Origin: Aliiroseovarius halocynthiae
GTDB lineage: Bacteria; Pseudomonadota; Alphaproteobacteria; Rhodobacterales; Rhodobacteraceae
Length of the DNA: 64,000 nucleotides
Assembly (NCBI RefSeq): GCF_007004645.1
Contig: NZ_ML660021.1
Coordinates: 62,001-126,000 of the forward strand
Direction of reading: 5' to 3'
In this document: one piece after another, positions 9,291-21,143 of the stretch
Position numbering within the stretch: position 1 is the first letter of the stretch
How the letters are laid out: each line of letters begins with the position of its first letter
The notes under the pieces: generated by a model
Seen by the model: only the letters and a program-made list of their open reading frames with translations
Told to the model about the DNA's origin: nothing
Database searches by the model: none
Made by a program: the position numbers and the translations under genes

Positions 9291-9842
9291 TCAGGCTTGG
9301 GCGCGCGACAGCACGCTTGCAGGGCGCACTTTGACCAGTGCTGCGGTCAGCATGCCGGCAAGGGCTGCTTTGATCAGGTCGCCCGGAATAAAGGCGGTGA
9401 TCAGGCCAGTGGCTTCGATCAGTGACTTGTCCAGCACGATCGCCATGCCGGGGATGCCGAAGGCGTAAAGCACGATGATGCCGCCGATGACGGCAGCCAC
9501 GCCAGCGCTCAGCCAGACGGGCCCGGCGGTCCATTTCTCAGTAATCAGGCCGGTGACGAAGGCTGCGATCGGGAAGCCGATCAGGAAGCCGGCAGTGGGG
9601 CTTGCAAAGAGGCCAAGGCCTCCGCGTCCGCCTGCAAGAAGCGGCAGGCCGATGGCGACCAGCAGCAGGAACAGCAGCACGGCCAGTGCCCCGCGCTTAG
9701 CGCCCAGAATGGTGCCGCACAGCATGATGCCAAGGCTTTGGGCGGTGATCGGAACGCCAAAGAACAGGTCAATCTTGGGGATCAGGCCGAGGGCTGCGAT
9801 CAGCGCTGCGAACAGCGCGATAAGGGTTACGTTCTTTTCCAT
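9291..9842 (-). CDS. bioY: Biotin ECF transporter substrate-binding S component BioY
   Basis: 183-residue hydrophobic protein with about six membrane segments. The N-terminal IDLFFGVPITAQSLGIMLCG and the central GLPLLAGGRGGLGLFASPTAGFL are BioY signatures. BioY is the biotin-capturing membrane subunit; with BioM and BioN it forms the tripartite energy-coupling-factor importer. Last gene of bioM-bioN-bioY, 4 bases after the bioN stop. Confidence 0.95.
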   Translation of the reverse strand: MEKNVTLIALFAALIAALGLIPKIDLFFGVPITAQSLGIMLCGTILGAKRGALAVLLFLLLVAIGLPLLAGGRGGLGLFASPTAGFLIGFPIAAFVTGLITEKWTAGPVWLSAGVAAVIGGIIVLYAFGIPGMAIVLDKSLIEATGLITAFIPGDLIKAALAGMLTAALVKVRPASVLSRAQA

Positions 9843-9846
9843 TGAA

Positions 9847-10461
9847 TTAAGATTCCTTCATGGCATCAAAACCGCCGCGTGCACGCAGCGCGTCGGCAAT
9901 GTGGTCTGCGTCGTCTAACGCAAGAACCGTGAATGGCAGGATAACACGCCAGCCGGGACGGCGGGCAGACCGGGCGCGCCATGCCTCGGTCAGGTGGGTG
10001 CCCTTGGCAAGAAGCTCGGGCGTGAAACGGATGACCAGCGCGATGGCGGTCTCAAGATATTCGGTACGCAGCCCCAGCCCACGCAAGGGCGTTGCCAGCC
10101 ACCGGACCACGGCGATCATGTCGGTCAGGCGCGTTGTCATGGTGACCAGGTTGGCCAGCCCGACTGCGGTCAACATGCGTAGGATGATTACCATCCCGTC
10201 GAGTGGGCTGCGTGTGATGAAGTGATAGATCCCGACCAGAAGCACGAAAGGCCACAGCACTTTCAGCGACCGCAGCCCGGCGCGCAGGAAGCTTTGGCCG
10301 GGCAGGGCGTAAAGCGTCAGCGTGGCCGCGAAGGCAACCATGTGGAACCACAGGCTTTGCATCTGAAACAGGACGATCGTTACGGCGCATAGCCCGGCCA
10401 GCTTCAGACCGGCGGGCCAGCCGTGTGCGCGGGTCTCAATCGGAGAGGTCAGAGATATCAT
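9847..10461 (-). CDS. bioN: Biotin ECF transporter transmembrane T component BioN
   Basis: 204-residue EcfT-type membrane protein. The C-terminal cytoplasmic coupling region with an Ala-Arg-Gly-type motif appears as EAWRARSARRPGW and, near the end, ADALRARGGFD; these helices dock on the ATPase. BioN scaffolds BioM and BioY. Its start overlaps the bioM 3' end by 26 bases, implying translational coupling. Confidence 0.93.
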   Translation of the reverse strand: MISLTSPIETRAHGWPAGLKLAGLCAVTIVLFQMQSLWFHMVAFAATLTLYALPGQSFLRAGLRSLKVLWPFVLLVGIYHFITRSPLDGMVIILRMLTAVGLANLVTMTTRLTDMIAVVRWLATPLRGLGLRTEYLETAIALVIRFTPELLAKGTHLTEAWRARSARRPGWRVILPFTVLALDDADHIADALRARGGFDAMKES

Positions 10462-11167
10462 CGCTCTCTCCTTGCTGTTTCATTTGGGCGGAAAAGGCGG
10501 GCAGCACGTCGGCGGGCAGGCCTTGTTGCGCCAGTTTACCGGCTTCGATCCAGATTACGTGATCATAATCTGTCAGATCGCTGGGATCATGGGTGACATG
10601 GACCAGCGTGCCTTCGTACTGATCAAGATAGCGGCCAAGCTGCATCCGCGTGGGGATGTCCAGCCCGGCGAAAGGCTCGTCCAGCACCAGAATGCGCGGA
10701 GCCATCGCAAGCACCGCCATCAGGCAGACCAATTGCTTCTGCCCCTGAGACAACCCGTGCACGTGGCTTTCCGCCCAGTGGCTTTTGCCGAAGCGTTCCA
10801 ATTGGGCGCGGGCTGCGGCTTCGGGATCGTCCAACCCAAGCTGGCGGAGGCCAAAGGTCAGCTCTTCTACCACTGTGGGGAAGATGATCTGATGATCAGG
10901 GTTCTGGAATAGGATGCCGACCAACGACAGCGCTGCGCGGCGATCTTTGGCGGGATCTATTCCGTCGATCCGAACCGTGCCCGCGCTGGGCGCGACCAGA
11001 CCGGACAGAAGCCGCGCGAAGCTGGTCTTGCCCGATCCGTTGCGTCCGATGATACCAATGCGTTTACCGGTCAGGTCCACCGTCAAGTCCGACAGAATCC
11101 GACGCTCGGCCACCGCAAAGCTGGCAGCACTAAATTCGATCCGCGCGGGTTTCATCTGACTGTCCAT
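10436..11167 (-). CDS. bioM: Biotin ECF transporter ATP-binding protein BioM
   Basis: 243-residue ABC ATPase. Walker A is GRNGSGKT (residues 41-48), the Q-loop is in LFQNPDHQIIFPTV (typical ECF ATPase text), the signature is LSQGQKQ and Walker B is ILVLDEPFAG. ATG at 11167 is preceded by GGAAAGGG. Drives biotin import with BioN and BioY. First gene of the operon; I found no convincing BioR-like palindrome in the 132 bases upstream. Confidence 0.93.
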   Translation of the reverse strand: MDSQMKPARIEFSAASFAVAERRILSDLTVDLTGKRIGIIGRNGSGKTSFARLLSGLVAPSAGTVRIDGIDPAKDRRAALSLVGILFQNPDHQIIFPTVVEELTFGLRQLGLDDPEAAARAQLERFGKSHWAESHVHGLSQGQKQLVCLMAVLAMAPRILVLDEPFAGLDIPTRMQLGRYLDQYEGTLVHVTHDPSDLTDYDHVIWIEAGKLAQQGLPADVLPAFSAQMKQQGESDDISDLSD

Positions 11168-11299
11168 ACGCCCTTTCCAAGGCCCGAAGTTTGCAGGTGT
11201 TTGCCGGGCCTTTTAACGGGACGCAACCGGAAATACTGCAAGAAAATGCAGAAAACGTAGTTCTACCGCATCGCATTTCGACCGTCGAATTTGATCAGA

Positions 11300-13989
<2,690 letters not shown>

Positions 13990-14109
13990 TGCGCATCCAC
14001 GCGGGAAGACTAGGTGGCTGTCCGCGTGGATGCCTGAAGTTTATCAACAACCTTGCGACGAAGGTCGAAATTTGCTTTGTATGACGCAACTTATTGATGA
14101 GAGGTTAAA

Positions 14110-16335
14110 ATGTGCCTGAACTGCGGTAATATGTATCATATAGCTGATGATGAAAACGACGCGGTCGGCCTCGTCGGTGGTGGGGCTGTTGCAGCAGCTC
14201 TTCCAACTTATTCGCCCCATCAGGTAGCGAATTATCTGACTAACGGGTATTGGCAGGATGTAAATTTTCAACCTCATAAGTTTGATGTTTCCACTGGCGG
14301 TACGATTACCTATTCGCTGACAGGGATCGAGGACGCAGGGAAATGGTTTGCTCGTAAAGCATTTGAAGCCTGGAGCGCGGTGACAGGTCTCAATTTCGTC
14401 GAGCAAAATAGTGCAAGTTCTGACATTATCTTTCAGGATCATAGACCTGGTGCATTTGCCGGGGTGAGTCTGAAAGCGCCAGGGATAATTAGTCAGGCCA
14501 CCGTGAATATTTCTACCAGTTGGTATGCCGGTGATGAGAACGACCTGCACAGTTACTCTTTTCAGACCTATCTGCACGAAATCGGCCATGCTTTGGGACT
14601 GGGACATGCTGGGAACTACAACGGAACGGTCAGTTCTGATGACCTCGTATTTGCCAACGACAGTTGGCAGATGTCGGTTATGTCGTATCTTTCCCAGACC
14701 GAGAACTCGAATGTGAACGCGGACCTTGCGTACACGTTAACGCCTATGATTGCTGATATTCTGGCCGTTCAGAAGATGTATGGTAAGCCGACAAATGTGA
14801 ATGGTGGCAATACAGTCTGGGGCTTTGGGTCAAATGCCCAAGGTCCGGCAAGCAAGTTTACAGAGCTTTCCGGGGGATCGATTGGCTCTGCGATGACCGT
14901 GTTTGACACTGGTGGCGTTGACACATTCGATTTTTCTAACTCAAGCGCCCATCAGCGGATTGATCTGCGTCAGGGCGCGATTTCCAACGTGCTTGACTAT
15001 AATAAGGGAAACCTCGTCGTTGGCTATAAGGGAAACCTCGTCGTTGCGTTTGGCACGTTGATCGAGAATGCCAAAGGTGGGTCGGGGAACGACGTACTGA
15101 TCGGGAACCTAAAGGGAAACCACCTGAGCGGTGGAAACGGCAACGATGTGCTGAATGGCGGCGACGGATTCGATCGGTTGGTTGGTGGCAACGGGAATGA
15201 TCGTTTGCTGGGTGGCAATGGGAATGATGAACTCACCGGAGGCGCTGGTGCGGATACTCTGATCGGTGGTTTCGGATTTGATACAGCATTCTATAAGTCG
15301 ACGACCACCAGAGTTGACATTGATTTGCTTACCAACAGAGCGGCAGGTGCCGCTTTGGGGGATAAACTTTCGGGTATTGAGGGCCTTGTTGGTGGATCCG
15401 GACATGATTTGCTCAGGGGGAATGGCGCGGCCAACAAACTGGTCGGGAATAATGGGAATGACTTGTTGGTCGGGCGCGGCGGCAACGACAACCTGTTTGG
15501 CGGATTGGGCAACGACAGTCTTCACGGAGAAGTTGGTAATGACCGGCTTTTTGGGGGAATCGGCAATGACAAGCTGAATGGCGGCTTTGGGGCTGACAAG
15601 TTGTATGGCGATATGGGGAGCGACGTGCTTGATGGAGGCGCAGGAAACGACTGGTTGGTTGGTGGTTTGGGGGATGACAAACTCACCGGCGGTGTTGGTG
15701 CTGACCATCTGAACGGTGGTGCTGGGATCGACACAGCGTACTATTCAACGGCTACCACCAGAGTTGATATTGATTTGCTTGCCAACAGAACGGCAGGCGC
15801 CGCTTCGGGGGATACGCTTCTGGATATTGAAGGCCTTGTTGGCGGATCCGGACATGATTTGCTTCGAGGAGATGGCGGGGCCAACAAACTAGTCGGCAAC
15901 AATGGGAATGACTTGTTGGTCGGGCGTGGCGGAAATGACGTCTTGTATGGCGGATTCGCCCATGACAGCCTTCACGGAGAGATTGGTAATGACCGACTTT
16001 TCGGTGGGAATGGAATTGACAAGCTGTATGGCGGTCTTGGTGCGGATTGGTTGTATGGTGGCCAGCAAAATGACATCTTGATTGGCGGCGGGGGTCAGGA
16101 CCGCTTCTATTTTGACGATGGAAAGGATGTCATTAAAGATTTCCGCGCCGGAGAGGGTGACAGTATCTATATTGATGACGTGCTTACTGGTGGCAAGTCC
16201 GTTAGGGAGCTGTTGAGCTCGAAAGCCAGCGTCGTCAACGGCGATGTCCACATTGATTTCGGAAATGGCGACAAGCTGATCATCGAGGACGTCTCGGACA
16301 AAATGAGCCTTGTGGACGACATTCTGTTCTACTGA
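14110..16335 (+). CDS. Serralysin-like zinc metalloprotease with RTX calcium-binding repeats
   Basis: 741 residues. The metzincin zinc site [11 protein letters not shown] is at 156-166 and the Met-turn SVMSY at 189-193. From about residue 325 to 700 there are many GGxGxDxLxGG-type calcium-binding nonapeptides ([19 protein letters not shown]), followed by a non-repetitive C-terminal tail ending in hydrophobic residues, typical of uncleaved type I secretion signals. No Sec signal peptide. Two blocks of the repeat region are near copies, 150 residues apart. No type I exporter is in the window. Composition is visibly more AT-rich than the neighbours, compatible with transfer. Extracellular protease function is likely; the target is unknown. 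Confidence 0.92.
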   Translation: MCLNCGNMYHIADDENDAVGLVGGGAVAAALPTYSPHQVANYLTNGYWQDVNFQPHKFDVSTGGTITYSLTGIEDAGKWFARKAFEAWSAVTGLNFVEQNSASSDIIFQDHRPGAFAGVSLKAPGIISQATVNISTSWYAGDENDLHSYSFQTYLHEIGHALGLGHAGNYNGTVSSDDLVFANDSWQMSVMSYLSQTENSNVNADLAYTLTPMIADILAVQKMYGKPTNVNGGNTVWGFGSNAQGPASKFTELSGGSIGSAMTVFDTGGVDTFDFSNSSAHQRIDLRQGAISNVLDYNKGNLVVGYKGNLVVAFGTLIENAKGGSGNDVLIGNLKGNHLSGGNGNDVLNGGDGFDRLVGGNGNDRLLGGNGNDELTGGAGADTLIGGFGFDTAFYKSTTTRVDIDLLTNRAAGAALGDKLSGIEGLVGGSGHDLLRGNGAANKLVGNNGNDLLVGRGGNDNLFGGLGNDSLHGEVGNDRLFGGIGNDKLNGGFGADKLYGDMGSDVLDGGAGNDWLVGGLGDDKLTGGVGADHLNGGAGIDTAYYSTATTRVDIDLLANRTAGAASGDTLLDIEGLVGGSGHDLLRGDGGANKLVGNNGNDLLVGRGGNDVLYGGFAHDSLHGEIGNDRLFGGNGIDKLYGGLGADWLYGGQQNDILIGGGGQDRFYFDDGKDVIKDFRAGEGDSIYIDDVLTGGKSVRELLSSKASVVNGDVHIDFGNGDKLIIEDVSDKMSLVDDILFY
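15241..16060 (+). repeat. Two 450-bp-spaced tandem blocks inside the RTX gene
   Basis: The segment beginning ACCACCAGAGTTGACATTGA near 15304 recurs at 15754 with an exact 450-base (150-codon) offset, and similarity extends from about 15250 to 15600 versus 15700 to 16050. Both copies encode [17 protein letters not shown], then [15 protein letters not shown] and [19 protein letters not shown]. Differences are mostly third-position changes, so the duplication is old enough to have diverged, or is being partly homogenised. Confidence 0.85.
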
Positions 16336-16827
16336 TCACCCGCTTGGTGGATGAACTAATACCGGATCGGCAAAGCGGAATTCTTCTAAGTTTTCGCCGC
16401 CTCCGATCCGGTCAACAACCGCATACAGACCTTGCGCGGCAATGGGTGCTAACACGCCGTGCCACGTTCCCTTGTGCAGATTGACGGCCTGATCTGGGCG
16501 CATGATGAAGGCGTGTGGAGTGCCGGGTGCTCCGTCTTTGTCGGGGCAGACGCTGACCAGAAGCGGCACGCCGTTCATTGGAATAAAAGCCTGTGATCCC
16601 AGCGGGTGGCGCTCGACCATGTCCAGCGCATAAGGAAAGTGGCGCGCCTTGCCGTCAAACAGGCTGATCCCGGCACGCCCTTCACCAAAATCCAGTTGCG
16701 CCAAGTCATGATGGCGCTGGCACATGCCTGCGTTGATGGTCAGGCTGTCCCGGTCTGTCAGCTCCAAGACATCTCCGAACGGGGCGAAGGCTCCGGCGGT
16801 CAGAGGTTGGGCGGTAATTTCGGTCAT
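16336..16827 (-). CDS. allA: Ureidoglycolate lyase
   Basis: 163 residues, the usual AllA size. Start at 16827 (MTEITAQPLT) overlaps the stop of the preceding allantoinase fusion gene by two bases. AllA-type features are FAPFGDVLE near the N-terminus, the cupin-like strands HFPYALDMVERHPLGSQAF and NLHKGTWHGVL. Splits (S)-ureidoglycolate to glyoxylate and urea, the last step of ureide catabolism. Its stop directly abuts the convergent protease gene. Confidence 0.92.
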   Translation of the reverse strand: MTEITAQPLTAGAFAPFGDVLELTDRDSLTINAGMCQRHHDLAQLDFGEGRAGISLFDGKARHFPYALDMVERHPLGSQAFIPMNGVPLLVSVCPDKDGAPGTPHAFIMRPDQAVNLHKGTWHGVLAPIAAQGLYAVVDRIGGGENLEEFRFADPVLVHPPSG

Positions 16828-18245
16828 GGCAGCAGGTCCATCAGGCGAAACTCGGCAATGCGTTCGACTTGTCGGCAAGCTTCGGCAAACTCGGTGTCGC
16901 GGTCATTGTGAATACGCCTTTTGAACGCTGCAAGTATCGACGCCTTGTCATGATCGCGCACGGCAATGATGAAGGGAAAGCCGTGCTTGTCGACATATTC
17001 AGTGTTCAACTGGGTAAAGGTCGCGCGTTCATGATCTGTCAGCAAATCCAATCCGGCCCCCGCCTGTTCCAGGGTGCTTTCTGTCGTCAATCGACCTGCT
17101 GCGGCCAGCTTGCCAGCCAGATCCGGGTGTGCGCGTAAGACCCCAAGCCGGTCATCCCCGCTTGCGGATCGGAAGGCACGGCAAAGCGCGTTATGCAACC
17201 CAACCGCGCTGTCATGTGCCGGGCCAAGTTCCAACGCATGCGCGCGTTCGGCGACCCATGCCGAATGTTCGAAGATGCCCCCGTACAATTCCACAAAACG
17301 GTCGCGGTTCATCTGGCTGGGACGCTCGATGCGGGTGTGGGGGTGCTGTGTTGCCCAGTGATCGGCAATCTCGATCCGGCGCGGACACCAGACGTCATCG
17401 TGGCGTTGGATATGGTCGATAAAGCGACGCAGGCCTGCGATCTTACCGGGGCGACCGATCAGGCGGCAATGAAGGCCGACCGACATCATCGCGGGGCGGT
17501 CACCGGCCTGCCCTTCGGCATAGAGCGTGTCGAAAGCGTCAATCAAATAGCGACCAAAATCGTCCCCGGTAATCCAACCGGGCGCCGTGGAAAACCGCAT
17601 ATCATTGGCTTCGAGCGTATAGGGGATGATCAGTTGATCGCGATCACCTATTTCGGCCCAATAGGGCAAATCATCGTCGTAAGTGTCTGAAATATAGCTA
17701 AACCCTCCGTGTTCGGCGACCAGCCGCACGGTGTTCTCAGAACAACGCCCTGTGTACCATCCGCGTGGAGGTGTGCCCACGACCTCGGTATGCAGGCGCA
17801 CAGCTTCGGCGATCGCGGCACGTTCTGCGTTTTCGGGCATATCCTTGTGCTCGACCCATTTCAGGCCATGACTTGCGATCTCCCATCCGGCGGATTTCAT
17901 CGCTGCGACCTGTTCGGGGCTTCGCGCAAGGGCCGTGGCGACACCATAGATCGTGATGGGGATATCCGCGCCCGTAAACAGGCGGTGCAGCCGCCAGAAC
18001 CCGGCCCGTGCACCGTATTCATAGATGCTTTCCATGTTCCAGTGCCGCTGACCTGGCCATTGCGCGGCACCGGGAATGTCGGACAGAAATGCCTCGGATC
18101 CGGCATCGCCGTGCAGCACGCAGTTCTCGCCACCTTCCTCATAATTCAGAACAAACTGAACGGCGATTTTGGCATCATTTGGCCAGTTCGGGTTGGGCGG
18201 TGTCGGACCGTGGCCGCGCATATCGCGTGAGTATCTGTCGGGCAT
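16824..18245 (-). CDS. Fused allantoinase (PuuE) and OHCU decarboxylase (UraD)
   Basis: 473 residues. Residues 1 to about 300 are a polysaccharide-deacetylase-fold allantoinase (PuuE): VQFVLNYEEGGENCVLHGD, EIASHGLKW and PPRGWYTGRCSENT. From about 305 to the end is a 2-oxo-4-hydroxy-4-carboxy-5-ureidoimidazoline decarboxylase: FVELYGGIFEHSAWVAERA and the HPDL motif in LRAHPDLAGKLA. The fusion joins the step that makes (S)-allantoin with the step that opens its ring. Start at 18245 (MPDRYSRDM) matches the PuuE N-terminus; the 12 codons upstream are excluded. Divergent from uraH, coupled to allA. Confidence 0.93.
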   Translation of the reverse strand: MPDRYSRDMRGHGPTPPNPNWPNDAKIAVQFVLNYEEGGENCVLHGDAGSEAFLSDIPGAAQWPGQRHWNMESIYEYGARAGFWRLHRLFTGADIPITIYGVATALARSPEQVAAMKSAGWEIASHGLKWVEHKDMPENAERAAIAEAVRLHTEVVGTPPRGWYTGRCSENTVRLVAEHGGFSYISDTYDDDLPYWAEIGDRDQLIIPYTLEANDMRFSTAPGWITGDDFGRYLIDAFDTLYAEGQAGDRPAMMSVGLHCRLIGRPGKIAGLRRFIDHIQRHDDVWCPRRIEIADHWATQHPHTRIERPSQMNRDRFVELYGGIFEHSAWVAERAHALELGPAHDSAVGLHNALCRAFRSASGDDRLGVLRAHPDLAGKLAAAGRLTTESTLEQAGAGLDLLTDHERATFTQLNTEYVDKHGFPFIIAVRDHDKASILAAFKRRIHNDRDTEFAEACRQVERIAEFRLMDLLP

Positions 18246-18357
18246 GGGTTCCCTCTGCTTTGTTCCGCACCACCCTTCCAAGGAACGGCCATGACGTCAA
18301 ATAGGATTGCACGTCGGCACGGTTCCCCCAATAGTGGGGCCAATGAAAGGACATATC

Positions 18358-18711
18358 ATGACCGGATATCTGACCACCCATGTTCTGGACACGGCACGCG
18401 GCTGCCCTGCGCAGGGGCTGCGCATTGATCTGTATCGGATCGAAGGCGACACGCGCGCGTTGGTGAAATCGCTTGTGACCAATGACGATGGCCGGACAGA
18501 TGAACAGATCCTGCCCTCGGATGTGTTCGAAATCGGAACCTACGAGCTGGTTTTCCACGCGGGCAACTATCTGCGCGCAACCGGTCAAGACGGTGAAAAC
18601 CCTCTGTTCTTAGATGTTGTTCCGATCCGGTTTGGAATGTCCGAACAGGCGCATTATCACGTGCCGCTTCTGCTGTCGCCTTATGGGTATTCGACATATC
18701 GCGGAAGTTAA
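18358..18711 (+). CDS. uraH: 5-hydroxyisourate hydrolase (transthyretin-like)
   Basis: 117 residues, ending in the family signature YRGS. Other conserved parts are [17 protein letters not shown], the [10 protein letters not shown] segment, and [20 protein letters not shown]. Hydrolyses 5-hydroxyisourate, the urate oxidation product, to OHCU, which is the substrate of the UraD half of the divergent gene. ATG at 18358 is chosen for its AAAGGA ribosome-binding site; upstream in-frame ATGs at 18307 and 18343 are weaker. No signal peptide, so cytoplasmic. Confidence 0.93.
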   Translation: MTGYLTTHVLDTARGCPAQGLRIDLYRIEGDTRALVKSLVTNDDGRTDEQILPSDVFEIGTYELVFHAGNYLRATGQDGENPLFLDVVPIRFGMSEQAHYHVPLLLSPYGYSTYRGS

Positions 18712-18839
18712 TTCGCTTTCAAAACAATTGCTTGAAGATTTAGCGACCTTTGCCGCCGCGAATGCGACCATGCGCCGACCGTGCTTTCGCTTGACTCGTC
18801 CCTGCCAGTTCTGACATTCAAAGCCAGCGATCGGTTTCG

Positions 18840-19016
18840 CGTGTGCAGAGGCACCGCGGAAGTAATAGGGAATACGGTGAGGTGTAGCCATAAGGCGCCA
18901 AGACCGTAACTGCCCCCGCAACTGTAAGCGGCGAGCAACGCTGAACATGCCACTGGGGTCATCCCGGGAAGGCCAGCCGCGCGACGACCCGCAAGTCAGG
19001 AGACCTGCCGGACGCT
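18840..19016 (+). ncRNA. Cobalamin (B12) riboswitch
   Basis: All conserved blocks are present in order: GGGAATACGGTGAGG (from 18868), CCGTAACTGCCCCCGCAACTGTAAGC (18904-18929), GCCACTG (18949-18955), GGGAAGGC (18966-18973) and the B12 box GCAAGTCAGGAGACCTGCC (18991-19009). A downstream hairpin with arms GACGCT (19011) and AGCGTC (19050) could be the expression platform. It precedes the cobalt importer genes, so cobalamin should repress cobalt uptake. Confidence 0.97.
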
Positions 19017-19148
19017 GGGCAATTGCCCATTTCCACCGGACGCCGGGGTGAGCGTCTGGCCCGGCGGTCCAAAGACCCTTCCGTGCCAATATACCCCGTT
19101 CGTTCATTCCTGATTGCAGGTTTCCCTGCGACGTCGAATGAGGACGAT

Positions 19149-19934
19149 ATGAAAAAAACTATTCTGGCCGCTACTCTGGCCGCATTTGTTCCTGTTTCTG
19201 CACAGGCGCATTTCCTGCTGCATCACACCGATGAGGTGTTGATCGAAAAGCCCGGCGATGTGCCGATGGGCTTGATCTTTTGGCACCCGATGGAGAACGG
19301 GCACGCCATGGATATGGCCACTCCGCAGGAATTCTTCATGATCCATAACGGTGAAAAAACCGACCTGATGGATCACGTGGCCCCTGCGACATTCAAGGGT
19401 AAGCACAATGAATCTGCGGCCTTTACCGCGTCAGTGCCGGTCAAGCGCTCGGGCGACTATGTGGTCGTGACCGTGCCTGCGCCATATTATGAAGAAAGCG
19501 AAGACATCTTCATCCAGCAGATCACCAAAAGCATGCTGAACCGCAACGGTCTTCCCACTGATTGGGATCAGCCTGCCGGTCTTCCGACCGAGATCCTGCC
19601 GCTGAACAAACCCTACAACGTTGTTGTCGGCTCGACCTTCTCGGGCGTGGTGCTGGCTGATGGTAAACCCGTTCCGGGCGCTGAGATCGAGATCGAATAC
19701 ATGGCCGCCGAACCAGATCTGACCGCCTTCGCAGCCACTGACAACACAGTGGGTGCGATGCCCGGCGGCACCATCGTGGCCCTGACTGACGCGAACGGCG
19801 TTTTCACCTTCGGTATTCCGAAAGCGGGCAACTGGGGCTTCGCAGCCTTGGGGTCAGGTCCGTCGAAAGAACACGAGGGCAAAGAGCTGAGCCAAGACGC
19901 TGTTCTGTGGATCAACGCCACCGAACTGAAGTAA
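19149..19934 (+). CDS. DUF4198-family periplasmic cobalt/nickel uptake accessory protein
   Basis: 261 residues with a clear signal peptide (MKKTILAATLAAFVPVSAQA). The mature protein begins HFLLHHTD, a histidine-rich start that could bind metal, and continues with beta-rich DUF4198 sequence (GSTFSGVVLADGKPVPGAEI; LTDANGVFTFGIPKAGNWGF). DUF4198 proteins are known from Ni/Co ECF transporter operons (NikK-like) as periplasmic helpers. It is the first gene after the B12 riboswitch and 10 bases before cbiM, so cobalt is the likely metal. ATG at 19149; the in-frame extension to 19023 runs into the riboswitch and is excluded. Confidence 0.82.
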   Translation: MKKTILAATLAAFVPVSAQAHFLLHHTDEVLIEKPGDVPMGLIFWHPMENGHAMDMATPQEFFMIHNGEKTDLMDHVAPATFKGKHNESAAFTASVPVKRSGDYVVVTVPAPYYEESEDIFIQQITKSMLNRNGLPTDWDQPAGLPTEILPLNKPYNVVVGSTFSGVVLADGKPVPGAEIEIEYMAAEPDLTAFAATDNTVGAMPGGTIVALTDANGVFTFGIPKAGNWGFAALGSGPSKEHEGKELSQDAVLWINATELK

Positions 19935-19944
19935 GGACCGCGCG

Positions 19945-20562
19945 ATGCACATTGTAGATGGAGCCCTGTCAAATCCCGTGCTGATCGGCGGCGCGGCTTT
20001 GGCTGTGGGCGGTATCGCGATGGGCCTGAAGAAGCTGCCGCTGGAACGTATTCCGGCGGCAGGCGTGCTGTCGGCAAGCTTCTTCGTGGCCTCGCTGATC
20101 CACGTGCCAATCGGGCCCAGCTCGGTCCATCTGATCCTGAACGGGTTGGCGGGGCTGGTTCTGGGTTGGGCGGCGTTTCCGGCGCTGTTTGTCGGGCTGT
20201 TGTTGCAGGCCGTGTTCTTCGGCTTTGGCGGGTTGACCGTGCTGGGCGTGAACGCGGTGAATATTGCGCTGCCAGCGGTCTTGGCCGGCTTGATCTTTGG
20301 GCGGCTGATTGCCCGAGGCAGCCCGATGCAGGGCGCCATCTGGGGCGGGATCGGCGGCGGTTTTGCCATCGCCGCCACGACGGTCGCGGTTGCATTCTCG
20401 CTTGCTTTGTCGGGGGACGAGTTCATCCCCGCAGCCAAGCTGGTATTCGTGGCGCATATTCCTGTTATCATCATCGAAGCGCTTCTATCCGGCGCGGCCA
20501 TCTTCTTGGCCCGCCGCGTAAAGCCCGAGCTTTTCGTAGGCTCGAAAGGAGGATGGGCATGA
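19945..20562 (+). CDS. cbiM: Cobalt ECF transporter substrate-specific component CbiM
   Basis: 205 residues, mostly hydrophobic. The N-terminus MHIVDGALSNPVL matches the MHIxDG motif whose first residues and His2 bind the metal after loss of nothing but the start residue in this family. SSVHLILNGLAGLVLGWAAF and FGGLTVLGVNAVNIALPAV are CbiM signatures. Second gene of the B12-controlled operon and overlapping the next start by four bases. Confidence 0.94.
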   Translation: MHIVDGALSNPVLIGGAALAVGGIAMGLKKLPLERIPAAGVLSASFFVASLIHVPIGPSSVHLILNGLAGLVLGWAAFPALFVGLLLQAVFFGFGGLTVLGVNAVNIALPAVLAGLIFGRLIARGSPMQGAIWGGIGGGFAIAATTVAVAFSLALSGDEFIPAAKLVFVAHIPVIIIEALLSGAAIFLARRVKPELFVGSKGGWA

Positions 20563-21143
20563 TCCGATCCCTAGTTCTGATCCTCGCCTTGGCGACCCCT
20601 GTGCCAGCCTTGGCGCACAACGTGATCTCGTCCGTCTTCCCATCGGGGTCGGACATCGAGGGCGAGATCGGTTTTTCCAGCGGCGATATGGCCACCGATT
20701 TGCTGATCGAGGTTTTTGACGAATCTGGCAATAAGCTGGGCGAGACGAAGACCGATGCCGACGGATTTTTTATCTATACGCCCTCGCAACCTGTCACCCA
20801 CATCTTCCGCGGTGATCTGGGTGCGGGACACGTGGCCGAGGTCATAATGCCCGCGTCCGAGGTCGCTGCACTGATGGGGCAGGACGCTGCCCAATCGTCT
20901 GCATCTGCCTCTGTCGGGATACCCGCCTCGTCCCGGGCAGACCTGACCGGTCTGTCCGATCAGACCCGCGCCGAGCTTGCGACAATGATCCGGACCGAGC
21001 TGCGCCCCCTACGTCAAGAAATCAGCGCCTATAAGAACAAGAACGATCTGCAGACTGTTTTGGGCGGGCTGGGCTATATCGCGGGGCTCTTTGGTTTGGG
21101 CTTCTACATCGCGGCCCGCCGCAAGATGGGGGGCGACGCGTGA
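20559..21143 (+). CDS. CbiN/NikL-like accessory membrane protein of the cobalt transporter
   Basis: 194 residues: signal peptide (to LATPVPALA), a periplasmic carboxypeptidase-regulatory-like beta domain (about 20-90), a Ser/Ala linker, a short helical part and one C-terminal membrane helix (VLGGLGYIAGLFGLGFYIAARRK). This is the NikL-type layout, taking the place of CbiN. ATG 20559 is favoured over 20553 because AAAGGAGG lies 6 bases before it; it overlaps the cbiM stop. Its stop overlaps the next GTG start. Function inferred from operon position and domain layout. Confidence 0.75.
   Translation: MIRSLVLILALATPVPALAHNVISSVFPSGSDIEGEIGFSSGDMATDLLIEVFDESGNKLGETKTDADGFFIYTPSQPVTHIFRGDLGAGHVAEVIMPASEVAALMGQDAAQSSASASVGIPASSRADLTGLSDQTRAELATMIRTELRPLRQEISAYKNKNDLQTVLGGLGYIAGLFGLGFYIAARRKMGGDA

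Noticed and set aside
11168-11299. Search for a BioR operator before bioM
   Set aside because: No TTATA-type palindrome with sufficient symmetry is visible.
15060-16100. Periodic short repeats that could suggest a CRISPR array
   Set aside because: They are coding RTX nonapeptide repeats in frame inside a protease gene, with no constant repeat/variable spacer structure.
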